From Cohnella abietis (GTDB taxonomy: Bacteria > Bacillota > Bacilli > Paenibacillales > Paenibacillaceae): a DNA stretch of 64,000 bases. Positions 1 through 7,742 of the stretch are shown piece by piece. The notes beneath the pieces were generated by a model, which had not been told where the DNA came from, searched no databases, and saw only the letters and a program-made list of their open reading frames with translations. A program made the position numbers and the translations under genes. The DNA lies in NCBI RefSeq assembly GCF_004295585.1, contig NZ_AP019400.1, positions 6,995,028 to 7,059,027 on the forward strand. The letters are read 5' to 3'. Position 1 is the first letter of the stretch; each line of letters begins with the position of its first letter.

Positions 1-1626
1 AATATCACTGATTTTCAAGCCCGTATCGGTCGTTGGTGCTTCCGGGGTCCCCCTGACGGCGAACACTGCGTATTTCGTAAAATGATTTACATTCACGACG
101 ATTTGTGCGCCGTCTACTACGCCGCCAACTTCTACCCATACTTTTTTCGTCTCGTCATAATAGAATACCACTGGCTTCTGGTCGCCGATCAAGCTTGACG
201 GATCGAACGCGAAGGTTAACGTTACCGGCCGATTGAAATTTTCCGAGAAGCTTTTCAAAATTTCGAAGATCGGACTGACTAGAACTTCTTTAGAGCTAAG
301 CAGATTTTGAGTATCCAACAGTTTCTCTATCGTAATATTAAAATCTTTGGCGGAAGAATCCGCGGGTATAATGACCTTGACTTCATTCCGCAAGCTTACC
401 TCGCCTGCCTGACCTTTCGGAATCGATAACTGACCATTATCCGATGTAACAGGCTTGAAGCTTGGCCCGACGGAGCCGTCATCGCCCGGTAGTCCTGTCT
501 GTGCATCGCGCGTCACGGTAACCCGATACGTCTTGCTCGTGCCGTCCTCTGCCGTCACGACGATAGGAATGACGTTGGAACCTACGGTAAGACCGATCGC
601 TTCGCTTGGCTGATCGCTCGTTACTGCACTTCCGTTAATCGTGACAGTAGCTTTTGTGCTGGACAGCACAGGTGTCACATTCAAGCTGTTCACACTGTTT
701 GCGACCATAACCGTGTAGTTGGTAATCAGAGGCGTGAAGGTCGGACTCAGCGTACCGCTGGAGAGTATCAAACCCGATAAAGTATCGTCACCGCTGGGCA
801 CCGGTGGTGTATATACGTTTGCCGCCCTTGTTACATGGACTGTGTATGTATTTGTCGCCCCGTTCTGCGCTGTCACAACGACGTCAATCGGATTATCACC
901 AATTTGGAGCGTGACTGCTTGGCTTGGTTGGCCGCTCGTTGCTGCACTTCCGTTAATTGTGACAGTAGCTTTTGTGTTGTATAGCACAGGTGTCGCGGTT
1001 AGGCTGTCCACACTGTTGTTAACGCTAGCCGTATAGCTGGTAATCATAGGCTCGAAGCTCGGGCTCAGTGTGCCGCTGGAAAGCAGCAGGCTTAACAAAC
1101 TGTTGTCACTCTGTGACAAATAATTAATCTCCAGACTTCCACTTAATAAGTCATTAGAATCAAAGTTACTCCCGTAGATAATAAATCCAAATTCATCTCC
1201 TTGATTTACACTTAAAGAAGAATTGCCGCTGACGTCAAAACCTCCACTCACATCGGCAGGACGATAAAGATTAGTAGAGTCTGTAGAACCATCCGCATGA
1301 GTAACAAATGCGGTTAATTTCGCCTGTGTCATATACCAGGCATGCATGCCGGAATAATGCCAATCGAATTCAAATGTATTTGATTCAGTTGCTATCGAGC
1401 TTATCGTCCATGATTGACCGTACCATACGGATTGATCCTGCAAATTGTATTTGAACAAGAAACCATTATTATCATGATTGGGAATAATGCTTGTTGTTCC
1501 AGGACCCGCCACGTTCCAAGCCGTTGACCACCCCGAGGCCAAAGCAGTTCTCTGAGTTCCCTGCAGCATCATGAATACCAGCAAAAAAATCGTGATCCAT
1601 ATCATTGCAATCCTATTTGCTCTCAT
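1..1626 (-). CDS. secreted protein with cadherin-like beta-sandwich repeats (3' end outside window)
   Basis: An open frame runs from an ATG at 1626 to the window edge (542 codons, no stop), so the C-terminus is missing. An AAGGAG ribosome site lies 9 nt before the ATG. Residues 4-22 form a hydrophobic signal segment after a short basic start (MRANR). Two similar domains of about 88 residues lie at roughly 180-267 and 285-372, each beginning LSSGTLSP and ending in a VTVTR-like strand; this matches the cadherin-like beta-sandwich family (PF12733 type) common in Paenibacillus surface proteins. The domains are encoded by a DNA repeat with a period of about 315 bp. After residue 380 comes a ZU5-like or autotransporter-like stretch (VNHFTKYAVFAV). 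S-layer homology domains often follow in this kind of protein, but they would lie outside the window. Likely an exported cell-surface protein of unknown ligand. Confidence 0.8.
   Translation of the reverse strand, partial: MRANRIAMIWITIFLLVFMMLQGTQRTALASGWSTAWNVAGPGTTSIIPNHDNNGFLFKYNLQDQSVWYGQSWTISSIATESNTFEFDWHYSGMHAWYMTQAKLTAFVTHADGSTDSTNLYRPADVSGGFDVSGNSSLSVNQGDEFGFIIYGSNFDSNDLLSGSLEINYLSQSDNSLLSLLLSSGTLSPSFEPMITSYTASVNNSVDSLTATPVLYNTKATVTINGSAATSGQPSQAVTLQIGDNPIDVVVTAQNGATNTYTVHVTRAANVYTPPVPSGDDTLSGLILSSGTLSPTFTPLITNYTVMVANSVNSLNVTPVLSSTKATVTINGSAVTSDQPSEAIGLTVGSNVIPIVVTAEDGTSKTYRVTVTRDAQTGLPGDDGSVGPSFKPVTSDNGQLSIPKGQAGEVSLRNEVKVIIPADSSAKDFNITIEKLLDTQNLLSSKEVLVSPIFEILKSFSENFNRPVTLTFAFDPSSLIGDQKPVVFYYDETKKVWVEVGGVVDGAQIVVNVNHFTKYAVFAVRGTPEAPTTDTGLKISDI
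505..1090 (-). repeat. two in-gene repeats encoding cadherin-like domains
   Basis: Two copies about 315 bp apart, near 505-775 and 820-1090, are highly similar at DNA level. For example, 600-660 and 918-977 differ at only a few bases. This suggests recent intragenic duplication inside the secreted protein gene. Confidence 0.75.
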
Positions 1627-1820
1627 TTCATTCACTCCTTGTATAAAGAAAGAAACGGGGGAATTTTTATCCATCACCTAATATTCTACAAAATTCTTGT
1701 ATTTCCTTCTTAAAGGAGTTCTTTTCCATGTGCTAAATAGTACGTTTATGTATAATTTCGATGAAAAAACCGGAGGGTAGTCTAGTTAATCAGTACAGGG
1801 TTCCTCTTCTTTATTCATTT

Positions 1821-2054
1821 CTACCTCAGCGGATGCGATCTGTTGAGAGGAAGAGGTGCCCTCTCCCAATTCTTTATTATATCTTCACGTGTAGCACTTG
1901 GCTTGATCAAATCATACTTAACGTTAAAATCGTGTTTGCAAGCCCAACAACATGGCTCTCCCCAGTCAATCCCCCTCCTATCAAGCCACTCCATCCAATG
2001 TTCAAAAATCTGTGCTTTTGTCGGCATAGTCATTGTATAGTTCTCCTTAGCCAT
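1821..2054 (-). pseudogene. truncated HNH-like zinc protein (N-terminal part only)
   Basis: The 77-residue product contains WMEWLDRRGIDW and then a CCWACK motif. It ends with KNWERAPLPLNRSH just before a stop. From memory, a family of small HNH-like proteins has the pattern CWAC-x(20-30)-W-x-x-x-PLQRCHI-x-P followed by a second Cys pair (CRECH). Here the frame stops where the QRCH segment and the second Cys/His half should follow, so the protein looks cut short or decayed. An AAAGGA sequence lies 5 nt before the ATG. Function is unknown. The truncation is inferred from remembered family architecture, not from an alignment. Confidence 0.4.
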
Positions 2055-2176
2055 TGTGATCCTTTGTCTCCAATTCCTCCTTTAACGGGCGAGGGCTGAA
2101 TAGTCAATGTATGCATATAGTGCTGTGAAGTAACCATCTGCTTCGAGTAATTGGGCGGTTATATGAGACTAAATAG

Positions 2177-2497
2177 TCAAACTGTATCTATCAAAAGCAA
2201 AGCAAAAATTAAAATTGGTAAAAACAATATAGAGATAATTTCAATTAATAACTTGGTTAAGGGCTTACACTTTGATTTCCCAATGAACAGTCCATGTATC
2301 ATTATTATTCCAAAAGTAAATCCATAAAACAGGCCCTTACTTAACTTATACTCAGTAGGTATGCTTGCAATAGCCCCAGGTGAAAGATTTTCGATATGAT
2401 CATGAATATTCCTATGCCATTGAGTATCATGGATCAGCCAAAATAGCCAACCAGCATGCAAAAGAATAATTAGTGATAAGTATATATATTTGTTCAA
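2177..2497 (-). CDS. small three-helix membrane protein, unknown
   Basis: The 106-residue product has three hydrophobic segments at about 5-22, 57-72 and 82-103, with a polar stretch (HDTQWHRNIHDHIENLS) after the first. The start used is TTG at 2497, with a GGGGG ribosome-site-like run about 10 nt upstream. I recognise no family. Composition is AT-rich relative to the housekeeping genes, in keeping with an accessory region. It could be a real orphan membrane protein; nothing nearby suggests a role. Confidence 0.45.
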   Translation of the reverse strand: MNKYIYLSLIILLHAGWLFWLIHDTQWHRNIHDHIENLSPGAIASIPTEYKLSKGLFYGFTFGIIMIHGLFIGKSKCKPLTKLLIEIISILFLPILIFALLLIDTV

Positions 2498-2898
2498 AAA
2501 AGCATGACCCCCAAAGTATTTTCTACTTTCTACTCTTTAATGGCCTATTGATTTACCGGAGTTTTCGGATAACATAAGTTCGTTAAAAGTCCACAACGTT
2601 TGTGATTGCGAACCTTTCCCCGCACCTCAATCATACCAATATCTCTATAGCATCTTTCTCCACTATTCAAACAGTTCCCTTGCCGTTAGCGTAATGAAGG
2701 TGAATGCCCCGATGTGTGAATATGGTGTTAGGTAATGTCGATATCTATCATGTGACATGGTGAAAGAGTTAGAAGAACATCTAAACGTTGTTTCGTGCGT
2801 TTTGGAAAATACGTGATTAAACGTGCAGCAACCTGAGAAGAATTTTTCGGTCTTTATAAGTGAAGGGTCTTCAAACGGACACTGAGGGGAGGAACAGT
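2498..2898. other. intergenic stretch without a supported gene
   Basis: About 400 bases between the small membrane protein gene and the sigma-factor remnant. A minus-strand open frame of 95 codons crosses it (2663-2950), but it lacks a convincing ribosome site and overlaps the sigma remnant, so it is not called. No tRNA, terminator or clear repeat was seen. Confidence 0.4.
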
Positions 2899-3105
2899 GT
2901 GAGCGACGAGTACATAATAAACCTATATTGGGAGCGTTCGGAGAAGGCAATCTATGAGACTACCCTTGTATATGGGAGGTACTGCCATAAAATCGCGATG
3001 AATGTTCTCGCAAGTAAAGAGGACTCGGACGAGTGCGTCAACGACACCTATGCTCGCGCTTGGAAAGCAATCCCTCCTAACCGCCCCAATAAGTCTGGTT
3101 TATAG
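2899..3105 (+). pseudogene. truncated ECF-type sigma-70 factor (region 2 only)
   Basis: From a GTG at 2899, preceded by GGGGAGG, the frame encodes SDEYIINLYWERSEKAIYET and then a typical sigma region 2 (KIAMNVLASKEDSDECVNDTYARAWKAIPPNRPNK). In ECF factors of this type the text after NRPNK normally continues into the region 2.4 helix and then region 4. Here three unrelated residues follow and the frame stops at 3105, giving about 68 residues instead of roughly 170-190. The break at about 3092-3096 coincides with the 3' end of the oppositely oriented HEPN-like gene, so a deletion or insertion joined two unrelated sequences there. The fragment should be inactive as a sigma factor. Confidence 0.7.
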
Positions 3106-3614
3106 TGAATAAAGAAGTTTCTAGCATCTATAAATGGTTTAATTACACTCCATCCATGCTCTCCTACATAACTCTTACCAATGGTCATCTGCAGAAACCA
3201 ATCAACTTTATCGATTGTGCTTAAAGATGTTATTATTGCATTAACCTTAGTTCCTGAAAAATCGTATTTCAGCATTAACTCATCATGATAAAAATCATTT
3301 AGCATATTTTCAAAAATTGAAACCGCCTGATACAAATACATTTCCATAAAAGCATCATCACACTGATTAAGTACCAGTTTGAACTCACCAATTTCTTTCG
3401 CTACATCGTTTACACCAATAAAAATATCATTATCATAATCAAAATCTGGTCGATATTCTTTCCAAAGTTCAAAAAATTTCTTCATTCCTAAATCTGGATC
3501 TTCTATAAATAAATCATCAATTCCAAATGACATAATAAAGCTTGATATAAGTGAAATCCTCAGTTCATATTCCATTGCTTCAAGTTCTTTTTTATTTTCA
3601 ATTGTTTTTTTCAT
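3048..3614 (-). CDS. HEPN-like domain protein (3' end replaced)
   Basis: The start chosen is ATG 3614, which has AGGTGG 7 nt upstream; an upstream ATG at 3641 has no such site. The 188-residue helical, acidic protein ends with FIDARNFFIHYKPD. The segment RNFFIH fits the HEPN active-site pattern R-x4-H, with the favoured Asn after Arg. HEPN domains are often RNases in toxin-antitoxin and phage-defence modules. The last 14 residues (LLGRLGGIAFQARA) are the antisense of the sigma-factor remnant, so the native C-terminus has been lost or replaced while the putative catalytic motif remains. No antitoxin-like gene (MNT or similar) is adjacent. The family assignment rests only on the motif and helix content. 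Confidence 0.45.
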   Translation of the reverse strand: MKKTIENKKELEAMEYELRISLISSFIMSFGIDDLFIEDPDLGMKKFFELWKEYRPDFDYDNDIFIGVNDVAKEIGEFKLVLNQCDDAFMEMYLYQAVSIFENMLNDFYHDELMLKYDFSGTKVNAIITSLSTIDKVDWFLQMTIGKSYVGEHGWSVIKPFIDARNFFIHYKPDLLGRLGGIAFQARA

Positions 3615-3769
3615 CTCGATACCACCTAGTAGAATATACATCTCTCAAATAAATTAGTTTCAGCTTCGTCTTGCCGGTAACTACTTCTATGTGAATTATC
3701 TTTCATCACAACGGCCAGGAACAGGGCGAATGTATGGCGAAGCGAACTTTTTCACTTAATTTTTCGCCG

Positions 3770-4249
3770 TCACTTATGGTAAGGTTCCCCCCGATTAATC
3801 TTAAAAGCCCGGTAAACCTGCTCAAGAAGAAGAACCCGCATCAGCTGGTGCGGGTAGGTCATGCGACCGAAGCTAAGCTTCTTGTCGGCACGCGCGAGTA
3901 CGGCGGACGATAAGCCGAGTGACCCGCCGATGACGAAGGAGATGGAGCCGCCTCCATAGGTGGCTTGGCGTTCCATGTTCGCCGCGAGCTGCTCGCTTGT
4001 CCATGTCTCACCATCAATTGCGAGAGCAACAACATGGGCATCCGGTTTCAGTGCTGCAAGGATGCGCTCGCCTTCGCGAGCTTTTACTTGCTCTTCTTCT
4101 GCTGGGCTCATGGAGTCCGGTGTCTTCTCATCAGGCAACTCTCGGATATCAAGTCGTGCATAGGAACCGAGACGCTTGGAGTATTCCTCGATTGCCCCTA
4201 CCCAATACTTCTCCTTAAGCTTACCCACGCAGACGATCTGAATCTGCAT
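3770..4249 (-). CDS. rlmH: 23S rRNA (pseudouridine1915-N3)-methyltransferase RlmH
   Basis: The 159-residue length is exactly typical of RlmH, the SPOUT methyltransferase that methylates pseudouridine 1915 in helix 69 of 23S rRNA in assembled 70S ribosomes. The sequence opens with MQIQIVCVGKLKEKYW and contains the SAM-binding trefoil-knot motif FVIGGSLGLS (residues about 106-115). It ends with the conserved HQLMRVLLLEQVYRAFKINRGEPYHK block. Its ATG overlaps the stop of the upstream ywbE gene (TAATG), so the two are probably co-translated. In B. subtilis the gene sits close to the wal operon; here it is displaced by about 15 kb. Confidence 0.97.
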   Translation of the reverse strand: MQIQIVCVGKLKEKYWVGAIEEYSKRLGSYARLDIRELPDEKTPDSMSPAEEEQVKAREGERILAALKPDAHVVALAIDGETWTSEQLAANMERQATYGGGSISFVIGGSLGLSSAVLARADKKLSFGRMTYPHQLMRVLLLEQVYRAFKINRGEPYHK

Positions 4250-4461
4250 TAGACAGTTCCCCCACTAACAATGTTCTGAACTCGACCAACTTGTCCATCC
4301 TGCAGTCTAACCTTTATTCCGTGCGGATGCTGAGGTGAATTGGTCAATAAATCCTTCACGATTCCACGAGTTGTTTTACCCGTTCGTTGATCCTGCTTTA
4401 ATACAATATCGACTTCAAGCCCTGGCTTAACGTCGCTGCGAATTTTTCCGTTGCCTGCCAT
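4249..4461 (-). CDS. ywbE: YwbE family (DUF2196) protein
   Basis: The product contains the near-invariant family block KPGLEVDIVLKQDQRTGKTT followed by RGIVKDLLTNSPQHPHGIKVRLQDGQVGRVQNI. This is a small beta-rich protein of unknown function present in many Firmicutes. I chose the ATG at 4461 (70 residues), which places MAGNGKIRSDVKPG at the N-terminus as in relatives and has GCAGGAG upstream. An ATG at 4485 in the same frame would add eight residues. It forms an overlapping pair with rlmH. Confidence 0.85.
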   Translation of the reverse strand: MAGNGKIRSDVKPGLEVDIVLKQDQRTGKTTRGIVKDLLTNSPQHPHGIKVRLQDGQVGRVQNIVSGGTV

Positions 4462-4564
4462 TACATCATTCAGCTCCTGCTTCATCTCATCTTGTTAAGC
4501 TTATCGTACCACAACCCCAACCTAACCAAAAACCCGACAAACGACTTGTCCTCTCTAAAAAATC

Positions 4565-4611
4565 AAAAAGTCTCCAAGCCCGCTAGCTTCCTCGGGAACT
4601 TGGAGACTTTT
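4565..4611 (-). terminator. intrinsic terminator after the DEAD-box helicase gene
   Basis: A perfect inverted repeat AAAAGTCTCCAAG / CTTGGAGACTTTT (4565-4577 and 4599-4611) is followed on the minus strand by a T-rich run. It lies just downstream of the helicase stop codon. Confidence 0.85.
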
Positions 4612-4668
4612 CTATCTAATAGTGCCTACTATACGAGCCAAGGCACCACCTACACTTAGCTAGCTTGT

Positions 4669-6678
4669 TTATCTACTGCGAGATGAGCCGCGTCCTCCGC
4701 GTCCGCCACCGCCGGATGGTCCCTTAGACCCTTTAAACCCGCCGCTGCTTCCGCCAAAACCACCACTCTTAGGTCCAGACGACCGTCCACCGCCGAAGCT
4801 GCTTCCGCCGCTACGTTGTTCCGGCTTCCTGCCAGCACCTGCGCCTCCGCTAGTGCTCGACCGTCCACCGTAACCGCCGCGACCCTCGCCCTTACGCTCA
4901 TTACTTGCGAATTCCGCCGCACGTTCAGCAGCCCGTTCCGATGCACGCTCAGCGGAATTCCGCCTGCTCGAGCCGCCGCCTGCACTCGGGCGACTTGCTC
5001 CGCGATCATCCGAGCGACCGAAGCCAGCTCCGGCGCCCGATGAACGGCCAAAACCGCCACGCGCATCCGAAGACTTGCGCTCACTACCGAAACCGCCCGA
5101 GCGTCCAGATCCACTCGCTCCAGACGAGCGACCAAAACCTCCGCGACCGCCTGCTGCTGGAGCCTTACGCCCAGATCCAGCTCCGCCTCTATTACCGTCC
5201 GACCCACGATCGTGGAACGTGAATCCAGTTGCCTCATCTGAAGCTGATTCCGTTGCAACAGATCTACCTGGACGGCCAGCGTTCACCGCATCACGGCTTT
5301 GGCCACGATCTACCCACTCGCCTGTGCTGGAACGGTTACCCGCGCCTGGCTTCGCAACTGGAGCACCGCGTCTCTTATCTCCTCCGCGGCTACCTGCTCC
5401 ATACGACTTCTCGCCACTGCGAGCTTTGCTGCCGCTAATGCTTCGACCCTTCGCCTGACCCGCACTGCTTCTACGCGAAGATTGTCCGCCTGTTCCATTC
5501 CGTCCAAGACCCCCACTGTTGCGAGGACCTTCCAATCCACCGCCGCCAAGAGGTCTGCCTTCCTCACTTCTGCGTTCCATCGCCATCTGAATACCGTCCT
5601 CGATATCCCCCAGCTCCCGGCGATCCTTCGGCGCAACTAATGTGATCGCAAGCCCCTTCTCACCCGCACGACCTGTCCGGCCGATTCGATGAATATAGCT
5701 CTCCACATCCATTGGAATATCATAGTTAAACACGTGAGTGACACCCTCAACGTCCAACCCACGCGCAGCAATATCTGTAGCAATCAATAGCTGTAGCCTC
5801 GCATCACGGAACCGCTTCATAACCTGCTCCCGCTTCGCTTGGGACAAGTCTCCATGCAGCTCATCAGAAGAATAGCCCATCTCCTGTAGTGCTTCGTTTA
5901 ATACCGCAGCCCGACGCTTCGTCCGGACGAAAATAATGCTCAAATACGGCTGAGTCTCCTCAAGCAGCTTAACTAAAGTTGCTTGCTTCTCACGATCGGA
6001 CGTTTCTACCGCCCATTGGCGGATAGCTTTAACGGTTACGCGCTCGCTTTTTACGGTAACATGCTGTGGACTGCGCAAAATCCGTCCCGCCATCTCGCGG
6101 ATTGAAGCTGGCATCGTAGCTGAGAACAGCATAGCCTGCTTCTTGTATGGCGTATGACGAAGAATCTCCTCAACTTCCTTCAGGAAGCCCATGTGCAGCA
6201 TCTGATCCGCTTCATCTAACACTAGCATTTTTACGCCAGCTAACGAAATCGTTCCCCGACCTAGATGGTCAAGCAGTCTGCCCGGCGTCGCAATAATAAT
6301 GTGCATTGAGCCTTGCAGCTTATGCAGTTGGGCTTCAACGTCCTGACCGCCATACACCGCCAGCACTCTAATTCCATCTTCCCGCGTAAGCAGCTTCTTA
6401 ATCTCAGCCGTAATCTGTATCGCAAGCTCACGAGTAGGTGTTACGATCAAACCCTGTACTTGAGACACGTCCGTTCTGATCTTATCTAGCATTGGCAGTA
6501 CGAAAGCTAACGTTTTCCCCGTGCCCGTCTGCGCTTGGCTAATAACATCATGGCCTGCTGTTACAATCGGAATAGTTTCCTCCTGCACTGGCGTCGGCGT
6601 TACAATCCCCATCTCTTTCAGTATTGCAACCCGGCCCTCTGACACGCCTAAACTCAAAAAATCCGTCACCTGATTCAC
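4669..6678 (-). CDS. DEAD-box RNA helicase with very long Gly/Ser/Arg-rich tail (CshA/DbpA-like)
   Basis: An ATP-dependent RNA helicase of the DEAD-box family. Visible motifs are the Q-motif region (F7 to Q32), motif I AQTGTGKT (49-56), PTREL, TPGR, DEAD (about 153-156), SAT, ARGLD and HRIGRTGR. The two RecA-like domains end near residue 370. From about 385 to 669 the protein is a low-complexity tail of Gly, Ser, Arg, Ala and Lys with repeated GGFGRSS- and SGGFG-like units. The tail of roughly 285 residues is unusually long for this family. Such tails bind RNA non-specifically and can drive condensates. The tail's GC-rich repeats create large spurious frames on other strands. It is transcribed alone, with its own terminator. 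Expected roles are ribosome assembly and RNA turnover, especially in the cold. Confidence 0.93.
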   Translation of the reverse strand: MNQVTDFLSLGVSEGRVAILKEMGIVTPTPVQEETIPIVTAGHDVISQAQTGTGKTLAFVLPMLDKIRTDVSQVQGLIVTPTRELAIQITAEIKKLLTREDGIRVLAVYGGQDVEAQLHKLQGSMHIIIATPGRLLDHLGRGTISLAGVKMLVLDEADQMLHMGFLKEVEEILRHTPYKKQAMLFSATMPASIREMAGRILRSPQHVTVKSERVTVKAIRQWAVETSDREKQATLVKLLEETQPYLSIIFVRTKRRAAVLNEALQEMGYSSDELHGDLSQAKREQVMKRFRDARLQLLIATDIAARGLDVEGVTHVFNYDIPMDVESYIHRIGRTGRAGEKGLAITLVAPKDRRELGDIEDGIQMAMERRSEEGRPLGGGGLEGPRNSGGLGRNGTGGQSSRRSSAGQAKGRSISGSKARSGEKSYGAGSRGGDKRRGAPVAKPGAGNRSSTGEWVDRGQSRDAVNAGRPGRSVATESASDEATGFTFHDRGSDGNRGGAGSGRKAPAAGGRGGFGRSSGASGSGRSGGFGSERKSSDARGGFGRSSGAGAGFGRSDDRGASRPSAGGGSSRRNSAERASERAAERAAEFASNERKGEGRGGYGGRSSTSGGAGAGRKPEQRSGGSSFGGGRSSGPKSGGFGGSSGGFKGSKGPSGGGGRGGRGSSRSR

Positions 6679-6804
6679 TCCATCCTATATTCCAAACCCT
6701 TGTTGGCTCCAAACCAAACCCATCAAACTTATCCGATTCTTTTGCCATTACCCTCTATCCTACCACATTCGAGCAGATGAAATGTAATGTTCGTCATATT
6801 CCAA

Positions 6805-6905
6805 GCATAAACAACTTTCGCCGCCCACTAGGATACCCACAAAAAGTTTATGTCGGAGGTTATCCAGCAATGGATACGGAGTGACTTATACACTGTGGAT
6901 AACCA
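6805..6905 (+). repeat. dispersed element A, copy 1 (two-hairpin repeat)
   Basis: It begins AGCATAAAC and contains GTTTATGTCGGAGGTTATCC (6847-6866). The downstream arms GGTTATCCA and TGGATAACC pair, where copy 2 pairs GTTATTCAGAA with TTCTGAATAAC. Both arms therefore changed together. It lies directly beyond the terminator of the SPFH operon. Confidence 0.65.
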
Positions 6906-6917
6906 CCTAAAAGACCA

Positions 6918-6955
6918 AAACCCGCTATAGCCTAAGAAGAAGGCCACGCGGGTTT
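6918..6955 (-). terminator. intrinsic terminator after the SPFH/zinc-ribbon operon
   Basis: Stem AAACCCGC / GCGGGTTT (6918-6925, 6948-6955) with an inner GCCT/AGGC pairing. It is followed on the minus strand by GGTTTTGGTCTTTT. Confidence 0.7.
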
Positions 6956-6996
6956 CCCATCCACATACTTTCGATAAAGCTTCTACACAGGCTCTT

Positions 6997-7719
6997 TTAA
7001 GAAGGAATAAACAAGCTATTCCCGCAAAATTCGCAATCCTGCCGCTGTCCCGGAATGACTTTACTGCTCGACCCACAGCCGGAGCATGTAACCATCTTCG
7101 GAGCTGGCTGGGAGGAAGCTCCTGCTCCTGCCCTTGCCGCTGCCACCTGATCCGTCATAATGATTTGTTCTCTCGTCGCAGGTCCGCCCACTGGATTTGG
7201 ATTTTCCTGCCCCTTTGCGGTGCGGTTACCCATAATAACGAGCTGAGCCGTCGGGTCCAATCTTGCATCCGTAAGCCTTCCAGAAACAATCATGTAACTA
7301 ATATCCTGCGTAACATTTCGCGGTTTTTCCCCTGTTAGCTCTGCTATCCGGTCGATCGCATCAATCCCTTGAGCCGTTGTCAGGTGATAATACAGATTAT
7401 ACAGGTTCGCCATCTTTTTCTTTCTTCTTGCACCGACAATGTAGAAAATGATTGCTGGAACGCCAATAAGAATACCGAAAACGATAAGTAAAGCTACCAC
7501 ATCTGAAGTGGTTTCTGAAGCCAACATGACAATAAAAGCAATAAATGCATAGAACGTAATGAAGGCATGCCCGACTAGCATATAATCATTTGCTCTGAGA
7601 TGATTATACTTATAATGAGTCACGAACCGAACTAGCAGCAGCACAATCCCCACCGGGAAAAATAAAACCATTCCTAGAAGAATAAATGCACCATGAATCT
7701 TGGGCTTGTCTATAGTCAA
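6997..7719 (-). CDS. membrane protein with C-terminal zinc ribbon, third gene of the SPFH operon
   Basis: 240 residues. Helices are predicted at about 8-30, 48-68 and 74-97, followed by a basic stretch (GARRKKK) and a soluble region. A disordered Ala/Gly/Pro linker leads to a C-terminal ribbon CSGCGSSSKVIPGQRQDCEF (first pair CxxC, second pair CxxC in CEFCG). It is the last gene of a three-gene minus operon with the SPFH protein and a second membrane protein. By position and ribbon it is a candidate counterpart of B. subtilis YdjG, but YdjG is longer and I cannot confirm homology. Likely a membrane-anchored partner in the same complex. Confidence 0.6.
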   Translation of the reverse strand: MTIDKPKIHGAFILLGMVLFFPVGIVLLLVRFVTHYKYNHLRANDYMLVGHAFITFYAFIAFIVMLASETTSDVVALLIVFGILIGVPAIIFYIVGARRKKKMANLYNLYYHLTTAQGIDAIDRIAELTGEKPRNVTQDISYMIVSGRLTDARLDPTAQLVIMGNRTAKGQENPNPVGGPATREQIIMTDQVAAARAGAGASSQPAPKMVTCSGCGSSSKVIPGQRQDCEFCGNSLFIPS

Positions 7720-7742
7720 TTGGATCCCTCTCTACTCTCTGA

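Noticed and set aside
2663..2950. 95-codon minus-strand frame before the sigma remnant
   Set aside because: No convincing ribosome site, no recognised motif, and it overlaps the sigma coding sequence antisense.
3660..3770. Short plus-strand frame possibly being the rest of the sigma-factor locus beyond the HEPN-like gene
   Set aside because: The 33-residue fragment (ending ANFFT) does not resemble sigma region 4 or a known anti-sigma factor.
4656..5640. Several long frames on both strands inside the helicase C-terminal coding region
   Set aside because: The region is GC-rich and repetitive. The minus-strand helicase frame alone continues a recognised protein; the others are composition artefacts.
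6857..6905. DnaA-box-like TTATCCAGC and TGTGGATAA at 6.9 kb
   Set aside because: They are the two arms of element A's second hairpin, 57 kb from oriC. Copy 2 has different bases there, so a DnaA role is not supported.
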